Position numbers and translations under genes: made by a program. A stretch of DNA of 64,000 bases from Chryseolinea lacunae (GTDB lineage: Bacteria > Bacteroidota > Bacteroidia > Cytophagales > Cyclobacteriaceae), in contig NZ_JAERRB010000005.1 in assembly GCF_016735595.1 (NCBI RefSeq), forward strand, positions 1-64,000, written 5' to 3'. Below the pieces are notes generated by a model. That model saw nothing but the letters and a program-made list of their open reading frames with translations, was not told where the DNA came from and did not search any database. Of this stretch, positions 27,601 to 35,198 are shown in pieces. The first letter of the stretch is position 1. Every line of letters starts with the position of its first letter.

Positions 27601-28366
27601 CACCACCGGAACAAGCACAGTGAACGTGACCCTTAGCTGGGCCAGCAACAGCGGTACCGTGGGCACCGTTCCTTCGTTGCGCGTGGCCGCCTGGAACGGA
27701 TCGCTGTGGGCCGACCAGGGCAACGGCGGCACTACCGGCACATCGGCCGCCGGCACCATCATCAACGCATCACCTTCCACGGTCTATGGCCCCTTCACCC
27801 TGGGCACAGCCGACAACGGCAATCCGCTGCCCGTAGAAATGCTGAGCTTTGATTGCGGCCTCACAGCCGAAGGCGTAGCCGAACTGAAGTGGGTAACTGC
27901 CACCGAAAAAAACAGCGACTACTTTGATGTGGAACGAACCTCCGACGGAAAAACATTCAACACCGTGGGCCAAGTGAAAGCCAGCGGAAACAGCTTCGAT
28001 CAAAAACACTACAGCTACGTGGACATGAGCGCCCGCAACGGAACGTTCTATTATCGCCTGAAGCAAGTTGACTACGACGGAACAGCAACCTATCATTCCT
28101 TGTGCATGGTGAGAACCAACGCCACGAAGGAAGACTTCACCCTCTATCCCAACCCTGCTTTTGGAAACACCAGCGTAAACCTGAACGGCTCTATCTTTGA
28201 ATCGCTCACCGTCATCAACAGCTTCGGACAAACCGTGAACGTTGACTACCATGTTGCGGGAGACAAACTGAATATGTCTACGGAGACGTTGGCTCCGGGG
28301 ATGTATGTGATTGATGCGGTTATTGATCAGCGGGCGGTTAAGTTTAAGTTGGTGGTTGGTAGATAG
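21602..28366 (+). CDS. Giant secreted repeat protein with type IX secretion sorting domain
   Basis: A 2254-residue surface or secreted protein. The signal peptide ends ALCFS with Gln at +1. Residues 30-960 contain nine tandem Ig-like repeats of about 100 residues, each with SAPTVTGSPFCAGTTFNIT, a second Cys (NAC) and an RVVSSSP strand. Three PA14-like modules (near 963-1113, 1280-1430 and 1600-1750) share FKRTNFTCGYYQIDIP and NVWTGFL. They alternate with PKD/Ig-type repeats containing YTWSPATGLSATTG. The segment TVWLGGTSNDWFSAANWCNG (about 1757) begins a further strand-rich region. The C-terminal 75 residues (TLYPNPA … LAPGMYVIDA) are a type A T9SS sorting signal. It is probably an adhesin or matrix protein. 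The ATG at 21602 is chosen for the signal peptide. Confidence 0.85.
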   Translation: MTSSLTRGNVIRNLVALFFTFSSALCFSQTFTGAPTISTAGPYCAGSSITVNWAISSNFTAGNTFTVQLSNAAGTFGAPTTLGSVSSNSATSLAVTIPLTQAAGAGYVVRVTSSNPALNSASSAAFTITPLGLSAPTVAGSPFCAGTTFNITNNLANACSFGAANTFTVQLSNAAGTFGAPVNIGSVSSTTGGNISVTLPVGTAAGAAYAIRVVSSSPAITSASSSAFTITAPALSAPTVTGSPFCAGTTFNITNNLANACDFGASNTFTVQLSNAAGTFGAPVNIGSVSSVTGGAISVTLPLGTAAGAGYVVRVVSSSPALTSANSGAFTISAVSLSAPTVTGTPFCAGTTFNITNNLPNACDFGAGNTFTVQLSNAAGTFGAPVNIGSVSSVTGGAISVTLPLGTAAGAGYVMRVVSSSPVVTSANSGAFTISALGISAPTVAGSPFCQGATFNITNNLPNACSFGAGNTFTAQLSDNTGSFTTPTTIGSVASLTAGAISVTLPSAAPAGAAYRIRVVSSNPVVTGTVSGTFTINAPGLNAPTVTGTTFCLATSYNITNNLSNACAFGAGNTFNVELSDGAGSFAAPVVIGTSASTAGGTISVTIPGNTTPGTGFRMRVTSTSPALTSAINGANLTVSAYGINAPTFIGTTLCPNQPLTVNYTLLNACGLPNTPSANVFTAQLSNAFGAFSSPTVIGTVTSNTGGSIATTIPVGTTPGNGYRIRVVSSNPGIGLISPDNGANLTVNAINLNAPTFGATTYCAGATFTLSYTFVSGCNFIAGNTFTAQLSDASGSFASPVTIGTSNATAPGNFAVTIPPATTFGTGYRIRVVASNPAVTSLDNGADITINALGINAPTFTGTSFCQGQVFNVAYTIQSACAFPNTPANNIFTAQLSGPTGSFASPTTLGTLQATGSGTIVATIPGGTPAGTGYRIRVVSSNPGTGVLGASNGTDITINASAGNPNVFGTTAWNVYAYAGNAFPITNNTYVGTYTENNLSFDSRNRWGNAVGPGAADATSGSAYAGCPVGATNYAMSFKRTNFTCGYYQIDIPAHDDDIRLFINGTQVFSHVGCCDAHTNVWTGFLNNASTVEFQLFNGGGTGYLQASFNTAANPLTVSPNIVQCSAPITPATLSVSAPVALSYAWTPTNGLTPASGLGASVQAAPATTRTYTVTGTDATTGCSVTGNVTVTVSNATPTLTLTTVPATICSGVVTSTLSVSGASTYTWSPATGLSATTGNVVIANPPSTTTYTVVGNNGCAAPGGNGTATSTVTVQTIPGSPSPSAFGNGVWNVFTYNSTNLTDFYGYYSENTLNFNTATRWAPASGPTIANATTGSAYSGCTVPATNYSMSFKRTNFTCGYYQIDIPYQDDYLTMLIDGVQVFQRNAFTSVLQPNVWTGFLGPTSTVEFQLINFNGPGQLQVSFAASASRPQSLNTDIVVCAGTGAVLSATSALAGATYSWAVSPADPTITFTPSNTGSAPTIQTTAATPGGAYTVINTLTDAATTGCSVTRSFTMTVNPVPNTTVTPTSGTIICPTAGITLTASGAASYTWSPAAGLSATTGFSVVATPTTTTTYTVTGSNNCASNAATSTITVIPLATVSTFPTGTWNVYGFNSTTIGTSYQGYYTENGSGATGLDFDTRTRWGTGLAPSTANATNGNAWLGCTMNATTISLSFKRTGFTCGTYQLDVPGHDDDFLLFINGVQVAQHTGGCCDVHTNVWTGVLNANSTVEWQLKQGTGGSFLQVAFTLIPPTAGTTVWLGGTSNDWFSAANWCNGVPTATTDVIIPAAGPQNMPVINASGAVVRNITISPAVAASTFTNLIPAGILTTNAFNLDVNGNWNNGGSYVANTGSISFVGTGAGNTITSTNAETFNNLIINKTNGITMTSGIHQVSGNMTFTNGIVTQSGTLRILNGGTVSGASNSSFVSGNVTKVGTNAFTFPVGKGTLYRPISISSPAVATDAFTAQYFNTSPIGTYPNAQRAFTLDHVSNAEYWMLNRTTGTSTVNVTLSWASNSGTVGTVPSLRVAAWNGSLWADQGNGGTTGTSAAGTIINASPSTVYGPFTLGTADNGNPLPVEMLSFDCGLTAEGVAELKWVTATEKNSDYFDVERTSDGKTFNTVGQVKASGNSFDQKHYSYVDMSARNGTFYYRLKQVDYDGTATYHSLCMVRTNATKEDFTLYPNPAFGNTSVNLNGSIFESLTVINSFGQTVNVDYHVAGDKLNMSTETLAPGMYVIDAVIDQRAVKFKLVVGR
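21680..24480 (+). repeat. Nine tandem ~300-bp repeats within the giant gene
   Basis: Repeat boundaries lie near 21992, 22292, 22592, 22903, 23211, 23524, 23850 and 24160. Copies two to four are exactly in 300-base register and nearly identical in DNA, while later copies diverge. This suggests recent amplification at the 5' end and a locus prone to copy-number change. Confidence 0.85.
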
Positions 28367-28393
28367 GGATTGTTTTCTAAGAATATTTTTCAG

Positions 28394-28427
28394 AATAAAA
28401 AAGGAGGCGTGTGCCTCCTTTTTTATT
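28394..28427 (+). terminator. Strong bidirectional terminator
   Basis: Stem AAAAAAGGAGGC-GTGT-GCCTCCTTTTTT immediately after the giant gene, with a T run on either strand. Confidence 0.9.
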
Positions 28428-28556
28428 CGCGTGCACAAAACTTTACGAATCGTGTCGGCAGATGAACTTGTGAAATTCTACGGTGCTGCAACTTGATAAA
28501 ACTTACGTCGCAGCTTTGTATCAGCCATCGACGCAAGACTAAATTCATCTGATCTC

Positions 28557-28973
28557 TTAGCCATCCTCATTGAGTAAATACTCGTAGCCTTCCCAATCTA
28601 TCAACTTGATTTTGTTGCCCATCCACTGCATGGACTCCGTTCCATCGGGCCTGACAAATATGTCCATTGACGAGAACTGCCACTTTTCATTCCCCGCCAT
28701 GTCAATCCTGGTTATTTGAAGTTCACCATGAACTATGAAATCCTCCTTGAAGCTTGAGTCGAAAAACACGTTTCCAGGTCAAGTTGCACTGGCCACCTCA
28801 CGATTCTCTTTCTCCACTCTTATTCCGTGCTTAGACGTTGCGTATACCCGATCCGAATTTGGTTTTCCGTCGAAGTATTCAACGGCATACGACGTGAAAT
28901 TGTCCGTCGAATTCAAAGTGTACAGTTGATCATCAATGATCTCAATCACATAGTCCTTGTACCTAACTTTCAT
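28557..28973 (-). pseudogene. Hypothetical gene interrupted by one in-frame TGA
   Basis: Two ORFs on the minus strand are in the same frame and separated only by a TGA at 28781-28779: an N-terminal part of 64 codons (start 28973, MKVRYKDYVIEIIDD) and a C-terminal part that continues PGNVFFDSSFKEDFIVHGE and ends near IKLIDWEGYEYLLNEDG. Read through, they form one protein of about 138 residues with the acidic, beta-rich look of small Bacteroidota immunity-type proteins (similarity by eye only). The downstream half has no good start of its own. A nonsense mutation, sequence error or stop readthrough are all possible. No toxin gene lies next to it. Confidence 0.6.
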
Positions 28974-29077
28974 TTTTACAACACTTATCTACCTTCTATC
29001 AAATCATAACTATCAAACAATTGTACTGGCGCGAGTCTCCGACTCGTGCCCATCATCCAGCAAGTCTCCGACTTGCC

Positions 29078-29482
29078 CTACCGATCCTTCAACCGAAACA
29101 TAAACTTCAATCCCGACCACACCTCATCCACCGCGCAAACCTTCACGTCCACTAACCCATTGGCCAACCCGAAGTCGCGAATAATATTCTCATCCAGATC
29201 GGTTGCTACCTTCGATGCTTTCTTCGGCCAGGATATCCATAACATACCGTCTTTCTTCAGGACCTTTTGTGCGCGTAGAAATTCTTTTTCGAATACGGCT
29301 TGCTCTTTCACAAACAGGTGGATGAAATCGAGGGAGCCTGTCAGCTTTGCTTTTAGCATAGCGCCTTCGGGTAGCGGGCCCAGCAGTTGGTCGTAGTTGT
29401 CGGGGGCGCGAAAGGCGTAGAGGGTGGTATTTGCTTTCACACCGAGTTTTTTGATGAGGGGGGTTCCTGAATAGCCGGCCAT
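29078..29482 (-). CDS. DUF3052-family protein
   Basis: A 134-residue soluble protein. Features of DUF3052 are the N-terminal MAGYSGTPLIKKLGVK, the YDQLLGPLPEGA segment (about 30-41) and the central DFIHLFVKEQAVFEKEF followed by DGMLWISWPKKAS (about 79-91). It is probably cytoplasmic, with a fold related to methyltransferase-like Rossmann folds. No catalytic function is established. The short length is normal. It is a single-gene unit. Confidence 0.85.
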   Translation of the reverse strand: MAGYSGTPLIKKLGVKANTTLYAFRAPDNYDQLLGPLPEGAMLKAKLTGSLDFIHLFVKEQAVFEKEFLRAQKVLKKDGMLWISWPKKASKVATDLDENIIRDFGLANGLVDVKVCAVDEVWSGLKFMFRLKDR

Positions 29483-29512
29483 AGTGCAATTCGTTAGCCC
29501 TGCTAAAATGCA

Positions 29513-29540
29513 AAATGCCCCGGCATTTACCGAGGCATTT
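29513..29540. terminator. Hairpin between DUF3052 and LPP20 genes
   Basis: AAATGCC is complementary both to the adjacent GGCATTT and to a second GGCATTT at 29534-29540. It lies just after the end of the LPP20 gene (29567), so it probably terminates that minus-strand unit, although the T tract is short. Confidence 0.5.
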
Positions 29541-29566
29541 CGTGCTTTATGTTTTTGGAAGGACGC

Positions 29567-30136
29567 TTAGTTGTTGCTGCCCATCTTTTCCATTTCCTTT
29601 TCGAAGGTTTCCTTAAACTTCTCGTAGTCGTAGTCGATCTTCAACCGGTCGTCTTTCGAAAGACGTTCGTTGTAGGTAGCGACCAGGTCTTCGGCCGAGA
29701 GTTCGATGGCGATGTAGGTTTTGTAGGTAGCGTTGTCGGTGCGCATCAGTTTTTCGCAGATGGTTTTGATGCCCGTGAGTTTCTGGTCCACGATTTCGCG
29801 GTTCAGTTGTTCGAAACGTTCTTCCACCTGCTCCTTGTTGTTCATCTCGCGCGAGTTGGTGTAGTTGTCGGTCACCGCCTTCACGGTGGTTTGGATGCTG
29901 GCGGCGAGTTCGGCACGGGCGTTGGCAAGCGCTTTCTTTTTGGAGGTTACCTGATCCTGGCTTTCACCGATCGAGTTTGCACGGAAAAATTTGCTCGACG
30001 TAAAAAAGTCAGGGCCGGAACACGGAACGGTTACTTCGGTTTCGCCTTTGGGTGTTTTCTCTTTGCTCTTACAGCCAACCAGAAACACGCCCCCAAGGGC
30101 AACCAGCATCAAGGTAGAATAGGTGATTCGTTTCAT
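29567..30136 (-). CDS. LPP20-like lipoprotein
   Basis: A 189-residue lipoprotein with the signal MKRITYSTLMLVALGGVFLV ending at a lipobox Cys (residue 22, VGC). The mature part has PCSGPDFFTSSKFFRANSIG and then a helix-rich region (SKKKALANARAELAASIQTT) that matches the LPP20 family, including the conserved NARAELA segment. A C-terminal charged helix follows. LPP20 proteins are outer-membrane lipoproteins of unclear function. It lies 140 bases downstream of a second, larger LPP20-type protein on the same strand, and the two probably work as a pair. Confidence 0.75.
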   Translation of the reverse strand: MKRITYSTLMLVALGGVFLVGCKSKEKTPKGETEVTVPCSGPDFFTSSKFFRANSIGESQDQVTSKKKALANARAELAASIQTTVKAVTDNYTNSREMNNKEQVEERFEQLNREIVDQKLTGIKTICEKLMRTDNATYKTYIAIELSAEDLVATYNERLSKDDRLKIDYDYEKFKETFEKEMEKMGSNN

Positions 30137-30276
30137 ATTCTCACGTTTTATTTAGTTTATTAAGTTATACTTTACAATTTAAATACCAAAGTCTTTAACG
30201 ACGCGCTTCATTCTTTCACCGCATCATCACCGCACAAGGCAAAGCCGGCGTTCAGCCCCCCTCCCACATCAAAACA

Positions 30277-31641
30277 TCATTGCAGCACGGTATTCAGCAA
30301 TTCGTTCATGCGTTCCTTTTCCAGTGTTTCCATGGTTTTGTTATAAGCATCCACGCTCGATTTGTCGTAGTCCAGGCCATAGCCTTTGATGCGGTCGAGC
30401 GTGGTGGCATAGATCTCCTTGCCTTCTTTCACGGCCGACACTTTGATCACGCTTGTCAGGTAGGTCACATAGATGCTTCCTGTCACAGATCCTTTTTCCG
30501 AATCGGCACGCACGTCGAACCAGAGGTCGGCGGCTTTCTTGTCTTCGGTAAATTCGAAGCCGTTGTTGGCCAGCAGGTTTTTCAGTTTGTTGGTGATCTG
30601 GAAAACGGCTTTCTGTTGCCCCAGGCTTCGCTCTTCGGCCGTCACGTAAACTATGGGGCGTTGCACTTTCAACTCCACTTGGGCGCGGGGCACGTTCAGG
30701 GTTTTGGCAATGAGGGCATAGATGGGCGAACTGCTCGATCCGCTCAGGGCGTCGATGTCAACTTTCACGCCAACGGTTTGTTCAAGGTCTTTGGAGCCGA
30801 TTTTGGTGAGCAGAATTTTTGCCTGGCCCGCATCGTCGGCTTTGTAGGTGGGATACACATCGCCCGCGCCTTTTTCGAAACCGGCGAATAAAGGAACTCC
30901 GGCGGCAGGTTTGCTGGTATCTTTGTAAGAAGCCTTTGCGCTCACCGTTTGCGTTGACTGATTCACGCGACGGTTCAGTGTGATTTCAGAGGGTGTTACG
31001 CGGATGTTGATCTTGTCGAGTATGTTTTGCAGCGACGCATAAATCTCGTTCACGAGCAGCACTTCTTTGTCGTCTACCGTTACGCGTATGGCTTCGCCCA
31101 GGTATTTCTCCAGGCTCCGAAAGGCTTGAAAATAAAAGCTGACGGCGGGCAGACGGTCGCCGACTTTTTCGGCCTGGCGGGCTTTCTGCAGATAGTCGGT
31201 GGCCAGCAGCACGGCGTTGCGTTTTTGTTCTTCTTTGATCTGGCGGTAGCGGGCAATCGAAAGGCGGTAATACACCCAATAGTTGCCGGTGTCTTCCCAG
31301 GCGTCCACCAGTTCAAACTCTTCGATCTCGTCGGCGGCGGTGGTCTGGATAATCTGTTCGTATTGTTCGGTCAGCTTCTTGTCCAGCTCCAGCTGGCTGA
31401 GCACCGACGTGCTCGACACGTTCACTTTGATTTGCGACACCAGGTCGTCGAGCGCGCTTTTCTTGGCCGATTGGATGTAGTTGTTGCTTCCGTCTTTCAC
31501 GCTATGGCCAATGCCGGTATAAAATCCGTCCTGATAGGGGGTAGTTTTAAGCCACGAGGGCTTTAATGATTCCGGGTCGGGCGGCTGAACCTTGGGGCTG
31601 CAACCGGCAAGGACGATGAGAATCGCAAAGAATCGTTTCAC
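30277..31641 (-). CDS. Large LPP20-domain lipoprotein
   Basis: A 454-residue lipoprotein with signal MKRFFAILIVLAGC (lipobox Cys 14). Residues 28-150 form an LPP20-type domain (YTGIGHSVKDGSNNYIQSAK, then KKSALDDLVSQIKVNVSS, then WVYYRLSIARYRQIKEEQK). A helical linker with a TPR-like look follows (AVSFYFQAFRSLEKYLGEAI), then a beta-sandwich region (PSEITLNRRVNQSTQTVSAK). The C-terminal domain has alternating strands and helices (YVTAEERSLGQQKAVFQITN). The layout is typical of Bacteroidota envelope proteins involved in curli-like or outer-membrane assembly, but no function is proven. Confidence 0.7.
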   Translation of the reverse strand: MKRFFAILIVLAGCSPKVQPPDPESLKPSWLKTTPYQDGFYTGIGHSVKDGSNNYIQSAKKSALDDLVSQIKVNVSSTSVLSQLELDKKLTEQYEQIIQTTAADEIEEFELVDAWEDTGNYWVYYRLSIARYRQIKEEQKRNAVLLATDYLQKARQAEKVGDRLPAVSFYFQAFRSLEKYLGEAIRVTVDDKEVLLVNEIYASLQNILDKINIRVTPSEITLNRRVNQSTQTVSAKASYKDTSKPAAGVPLFAGFEKGAGDVYPTYKADDAGQAKILLTKIGSKDLEQTVGVKVDIDALSGSSSSPIYALIAKTLNVPRAQVELKVQRPIVYVTAEERSLGQQKAVFQITNKLKNLLANNGFEFTEDKKAADLWFDVRADSEKGSVTGSIYVTYLTSVIKVSAVKEGKEIYATTLDRIKGYGLDYDKSSVDAYNKTMETLEKERMNELLNTVLQ

Positions 31642-31786
31642 AAAATAAACTATTAGCGGACTACGTTAACACTTATGGCCACTTCCGTGCCAACTTTGGC
31701 TGGCCGACAAATCTAACGGGATTGGTGCCGCGATAGTGAAGAATGTAACAAAATATTTACCTTTAATAATCAAAGAAACAGGGGCT

Positions 31787-32299
31787 ATGAAAAAGTTGAT
31801 CTTGGGGATACTGGCAACCGGCACGCTATTGTCGGCCTGCCGCGAAAACGAACAAACCGCTGTGTCGGACTTCACGGGCAATGAAACCGTCTATGCCCTG
31901 CAGGCGGGCTCTACCTATAACATCAGTGGCACGGCCACCTTCAAAGAAAAGAAAGACGGCACCGCCTTCATCGAAATGGCCCTCACGGGAACCGAAGGCA
32001 CGGCCCAATTCCCGGTGCACCTTCACCTGGGCAACATCGCATCTCCCGACGCGGCTGTGGCAGCCCAGCTCAACCCGGTGACCGGCACCAACGGCACCAG
32101 CCAAACCACCCTGCTGCAACTGGCCGACGAATCGAAAATAACCTACAAACAATTGCTTGACCTCAACGCCTGCATCAAGGTGCACCTGGCCGCCTCCGGC
32201 CCCGACCGCGACATCATTCTCGCCGCCGGCAACATCGGCAAATCAACCGGCGATGTGTCGTCAGGACGTTTGGGTGTGAGCACGTGCAAGAGTGAGTAG
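31787..32299 (+). CDS. Lipoprotein with CHRD-like domain
   Basis: A 170-residue lipoprotein from the ATG at 31787: MKKLILGILATGTLLSAC gives lipobox Cys 18. The upstream extension to 31736 would hide this signal. The mature part is a single beta-rich domain (YNISGTATFKEKKDGTAFIE, then QFPVHLHLGNIASPDAAVAA) with an HLHLG motif similar to CHRD/allene-type beta-sandwich domains, in which His residues can bind metal. Cys residues near the C-terminus (NACIKVHL, STCKSE) may form a disulfide. No partner gene is adjacent. It is flanked by a terminator. Confidence 0.65.
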   Translation: MKKLILGILATGTLLSACRENEQTAVSDFTGNETVYALQAGSTYNISGTATFKEKKDGTAFIEMALTGTEGTAQFPVHLHLGNIASPDAAVAAQLNPVTGTNGTSQTTLLQLADESKITYKQLLDLNACIKVHLAASGPDRDIILAAGNIGKSTGDVSSGRLGVSTCKSE

Positions 32300-32300
32300 T

Positions 32301-32439
32301 TTTAGTCCTTAGTATTGAGTATTTAGTCCTTAGTATTTTTTAGTACTATTCAACAAAAAAAAAACACCGCCCAAAATGGACGGTGTTTTTTTGTGCTCTG
32401 AATACTAAAGACTCAGGACTAAATACTCAAGACTAAGAA
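32301..32439. repeat. Dispersed AGTATTGAGT/TTTAGTCCTTAGTATT repeats around a terminator
   Basis: TTTAGTCCTTAGTATT occurs twice in tandem with a 21-base period (32301-32316 and 32322-32337). An inverted, slightly diverged copy occupies 32399-32439. A related copy sits at 564-593 (AGTCTTGAGT…AGTATTGAGTATTGAG). The family looks like a short intergenic repeat that flanks gene ends. Confidence 0.55.
32353..32392. terminator. Bidirectional terminator
   Basis: AAAAAACACCGcCC…GGaCGGTGTTTTTTT between the convergent CHRD-like lipoprotein gene and sdhB, with A and T runs on both sides. Confidence 0.8.
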
Positions 32440-33207
32440 CTAGTCTCCTCCCTTCAGTTCGATTTCATACGATGTGGTGATGGCCGAGAAATACTCGCGG
32501 TTCATGCGGGCGATGTTGGTGAGGCTGATGCCTTTGGGACATTCGGCTTCGCAGGCGCCGGTGTTGGTGCAGGCACCAAAATCTTCGGCATCCATTTGTG
32601 CCACCATTTTCTCTACACGCTCTTTGCGTTCGGGTTTGCCTTGGGGCAACAAGGCCAGCTGCGACACCTTGGCGCTCACAAACAACATGGCCGATGCATT
32701 TTTGCAGGCGGCCACGCAGGCACCACAACCAATGCAGGCTGCAGAGTCGAACGCTTCGTCGGCAATCTTTTTCGAGATCGCGATTTCGTTGGCATCAGGC
32801 ACGCCGCCGGTGTTCACCGACACATAGCCACCCGCCTGTTGAATGCGGTCGAAAGCTGTGCGGTCTACCACGAGGTCGCGGATGACGGGGAAGGCTTTCG
32901 CTCTCCACGGTTCAATGACAATGGTCTCTCCATCTTTGAACGAGCGCATGTGCAGCTGACACGTGGTGGTTTGCTGCGGTCCATGCGGACGGCCATTGAT
33001 GTAGAGGCTGCACATGCCACAAATGCCTTCGCGGCAATCGTGATCGAAGGCTACGGACTCTTCGCCTTTGTGAATGAGGTCGTGGTTGAGCACATCCAGC
33101 ATTTCCAGAAACGACATGTCGGTCGACACGTTGTCCAACGCATATGATTTAAAGGAACCTTTAGTATCCTTATTTTTCTGGCGCCAAATCTTCAGGTTAA
33201 TCTTCAT
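32440..33207 (-). CDS. sdhB: Succinate dehydrogenase/fumarate reductase iron-sulfur subunit
   Basis: A 255-residue subunit carrying electrons from the flavoprotein to the quinone site. The 2Fe-2S ligands are in [15 protein letters not shown] (about 62-76) plus the later Cys of TTTCQLH. The 4Fe-4S ligands are in [11 protein letters not shown] (about 157-167) and the 3Fe-4S ligands in [12 protein letters not shown]. The sequence is of the B-type found with a single large cytochrome b subunit. It starts one base after the end of sdhA and closes the sdhCAB operon. Confidence 0.95.
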   Translation of the reverse strand: MKINLKIWRQKNKDTKGSFKSYALDNVSTDMSFLEMLDVLNHDLIHKGEESVAFDHDCREGICGMCSLYINGRPHGPQQTTTCQLHMRSFKDGETIVIEPWRAKAFPVIRDLVVDRTAFDRIQQAGGYVSVNTGGVPDANEIAISKKIADEAFDSAACIGCGACVAACKNASAMLFVSAKVSQLALLPQGKPERKERVEKMVAQMDAEDFGACTNTGACEAECPKGISLTNIARMNREYFSAITTSYEIELKGGD

Positions 33208-33208
33208 A

Positions 33209-35128
33209 TTACTTATAGCTTCTTTGAGTCAACTTAACATTTTCAAACACCAGGGTTTCCTTGTGCAACACTTCCTGCTGGTTCTCGCCTTTGTATTCCC
33301 ACGCGGCCACATAGGCAAACTCATCGTCTTTGCGCAGTGCTTCACCATCGGGTGTTTGTGATTCTTCGCGGAAGTGACCGCCACACGATTCGGAGCGGTT
33401 CAACGCGTCGTCTACCATCAATTCTCCAAGCTCCATGAAGTCGGCCACACGCATGGCTTTCTCCAGTTCCTGGTTCAACTCTTGCGAGCCGCCCAACACA
33501 TTCACGTCTTTCCAGAAAGCTTCTTTCAGCGCCTGAATCTTTTTCTTGGCGCCTTTCAAACCTTCTTCGTTACGGGCCATGCCGCAGAATTCCCACATGG
33601 TGAGACCAAGCTCGCGGTGGAACTCGTCTACCGTGCGCTTGCCTTTGATGGAGAGGAATTTGTTGATGGTGCCGTTCACCTTGTCAATCGCTTCCTTAAA
33701 CTCAGGACGGTCGGTTGTCACTTTTTCAGGCGACAGTCCGGCCAGGTAGTCACCGAGTGTATAGGGAATCACGAAGTAGCCGTCGGCCAACCCTTGCATC
33801 AGCGCGCTGGCGCCGAGGCGGTTTGCACCGTGGTCGGAGAAGTTGGCTTCGCCCAGGGCATAGAGGCCGGGCACCGTAGTCATGAGGTTGTAGTCCACCC
33901 AAAGTCCGCCCATGGTATAGTGAACTGCGGGGTAGATCATCATCGGCATCTCGTAGGGGTTGTCGCCCGTGATCTGCTGATACATGTCAAAGAGGTTTCC
34001 GTATTTTGCTTCGATCGTTTTCTTACCGTCGCGTTTGATGGCGTCGGAGAAGTCGAGGAATACCGCCAGGCCCGAGCCTACGCCGCGACCTTCGTCGCAC
34101 ATCTGCTTCGCATTGCGCGAGGCCACGTCGCGGGGAACAAGGTTTCCGAACGATGGATATTTTCTTTCGAGGAAGTAGTCTCTGTCGGCTTCCGGAATGT
34201 TGGCAGCATCTTTTGCCTTGAGGCCGGGACGCGCCGTCTTAGGCACCCACACACGACCGTCGTTGCGCAGCGATTCCGACATGAGCGTGAGCTTCGACTG
34301 GTGATCGCCCGACACGGGTATACAGGTAGGGTGAATTTGTGTATAGCAAGGGTTGCCAAACAAGGCGCCTTTCTTATGCGCTCTCCAGGCCGCGGTAACG
34401 TTCGAACCTTTGGCGTTGGTAGAGAGGAAGAATACGTTGCCATAGCCACCGGTGCAAATCAACACGGCGTGGGCCGCGTGCGATTCAATCTTGCCTGTCA
34501 CCAGGTCGCGTGTCACAATGCCGCGCGCTTTGCCGTCTACCAGCACCACGTCCAGCATTTCGGAGCGGGTATACATCGTCACTTTGCCATTGGCAATTTG
34601 GCGGTTCAAGGCCGAGTAGGCACCGAGCAATAACTGTTGTCCGGTTTGTCCGCGGGCATAGAAGGTTCTTGAAACCTGTGCGCCCCCGAATGAACGGTTG
34701 GCCAGCAGTCCGCCATATTCGCGGGCGAAGGGCACGCCCTGTGCCACACACTGGTCGATGATGTTCACGCTCACTTCGGCCAGACGATACACGTTGCCTT
34801 CGCGCGCTCTGTAGTCGCCACCTTTAATGGTGTCGTAGAACAAACGATACACGCTGTCACCGTCGTTCTGATAGTTCTTTGCTGCGTTGATACCGCCCTG
34901 TGCGGCGATGCTGTGTGCACGACGGGGGCTATCCTGGAAGCAGAATGCTTTCACATTATAGCCCAGCTCTCCCAAAGAGGCGGCAGCCGAAGCGCCGGCC
35001 AGGCCTGTGCCCACCACAATCACATCAAACTTGCGCTTGTTGGCCGGGTTCACCAGTTTAAGGTTAAACTTGTGTTTTGTCCATTTCTCGGCCAGCGGTC
35101 CTTCCGGTATTTTCGAATCTAATTTCAT
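33209..35128 (-). CDS. sdhA: Succinate dehydrogenase/fumarate reductase flavoprotein
   Basis: A 639-residue FAD subunit. FAD binding is shown by [21 protein letters not shown] (Rossmann, near residue 36 onward) and the covalent-FAD His of [15 protein letters not shown]. Substrate-site segments are [19 protein letters not shown] and [13 protein letters not shown], and the capping-domain end is typical. Length fits B-type enzymes of Bacteroidota. The ATG at 35128 ([15 protein letters not shown]) is preferred to the upstream start at 35170, which adds a non-conserved basic tail. It is 70 bases downstream of sdhC and one base before sdhB. Confidence 0.95.
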   Translation of the reverse strand: MKLDSKIPEGPLAEKWTKHKFNLKLVNPANKRKFDVIVVGTGLAGASAAASLGELGYNVKAFCFQDSPRRAHSIAAQGGINAAKNYQNDGDSVYRLFYDTIKGGDYRAREGNVYRLAEVSVNIIDQCVAQGVPFAREYGGLLANRSFGGAQVSRTFYARGQTGQQLLLGAYSALNRQIANGKVTMYTRSEMLDVVLVDGKARGIVTRDLVTGKIESHAAHAVLICTGGYGNVFFLSTNAKGSNVTAAWRAHKKGALFGNPCYTQIHPTCIPVSGDHQSKLTLMSESLRNDGRVWVPKTARPGLKAKDAANIPEADRDYFLERKYPSFGNLVPRDVASRNAKQMCDEGRGVGSGLAVFLDFSDAIKRDGKKTIEAKYGNLFDMYQQITGDNPYEMPMMIYPAVHYTMGGLWVDYNLMTTVPGLYALGEANFSDHGANRLGASALMQGLADGYFVIPYTLGDYLAGLSPEKVTTDRPEFKEAIDKVNGTINKFLSIKGKRTVDEFHRELGLTMWEFCGMARNEEGLKGAKKKIQALKEAFWKDVNVLGGSQELNQELEKAMRVADFMELGELMVDDALNRSESCGGHFREESQTPDGEALRKDDEFAYVAAWEYKGENQQEVLHKETLVFENVKLTQRSYK

Positions 35129-35198
35129 CTGTCTGTTTATTTTTTTGATCGGGACACGGGCTGTGTCCATGCTCTAACTTTTTTTGCCTGTCAGAAGT

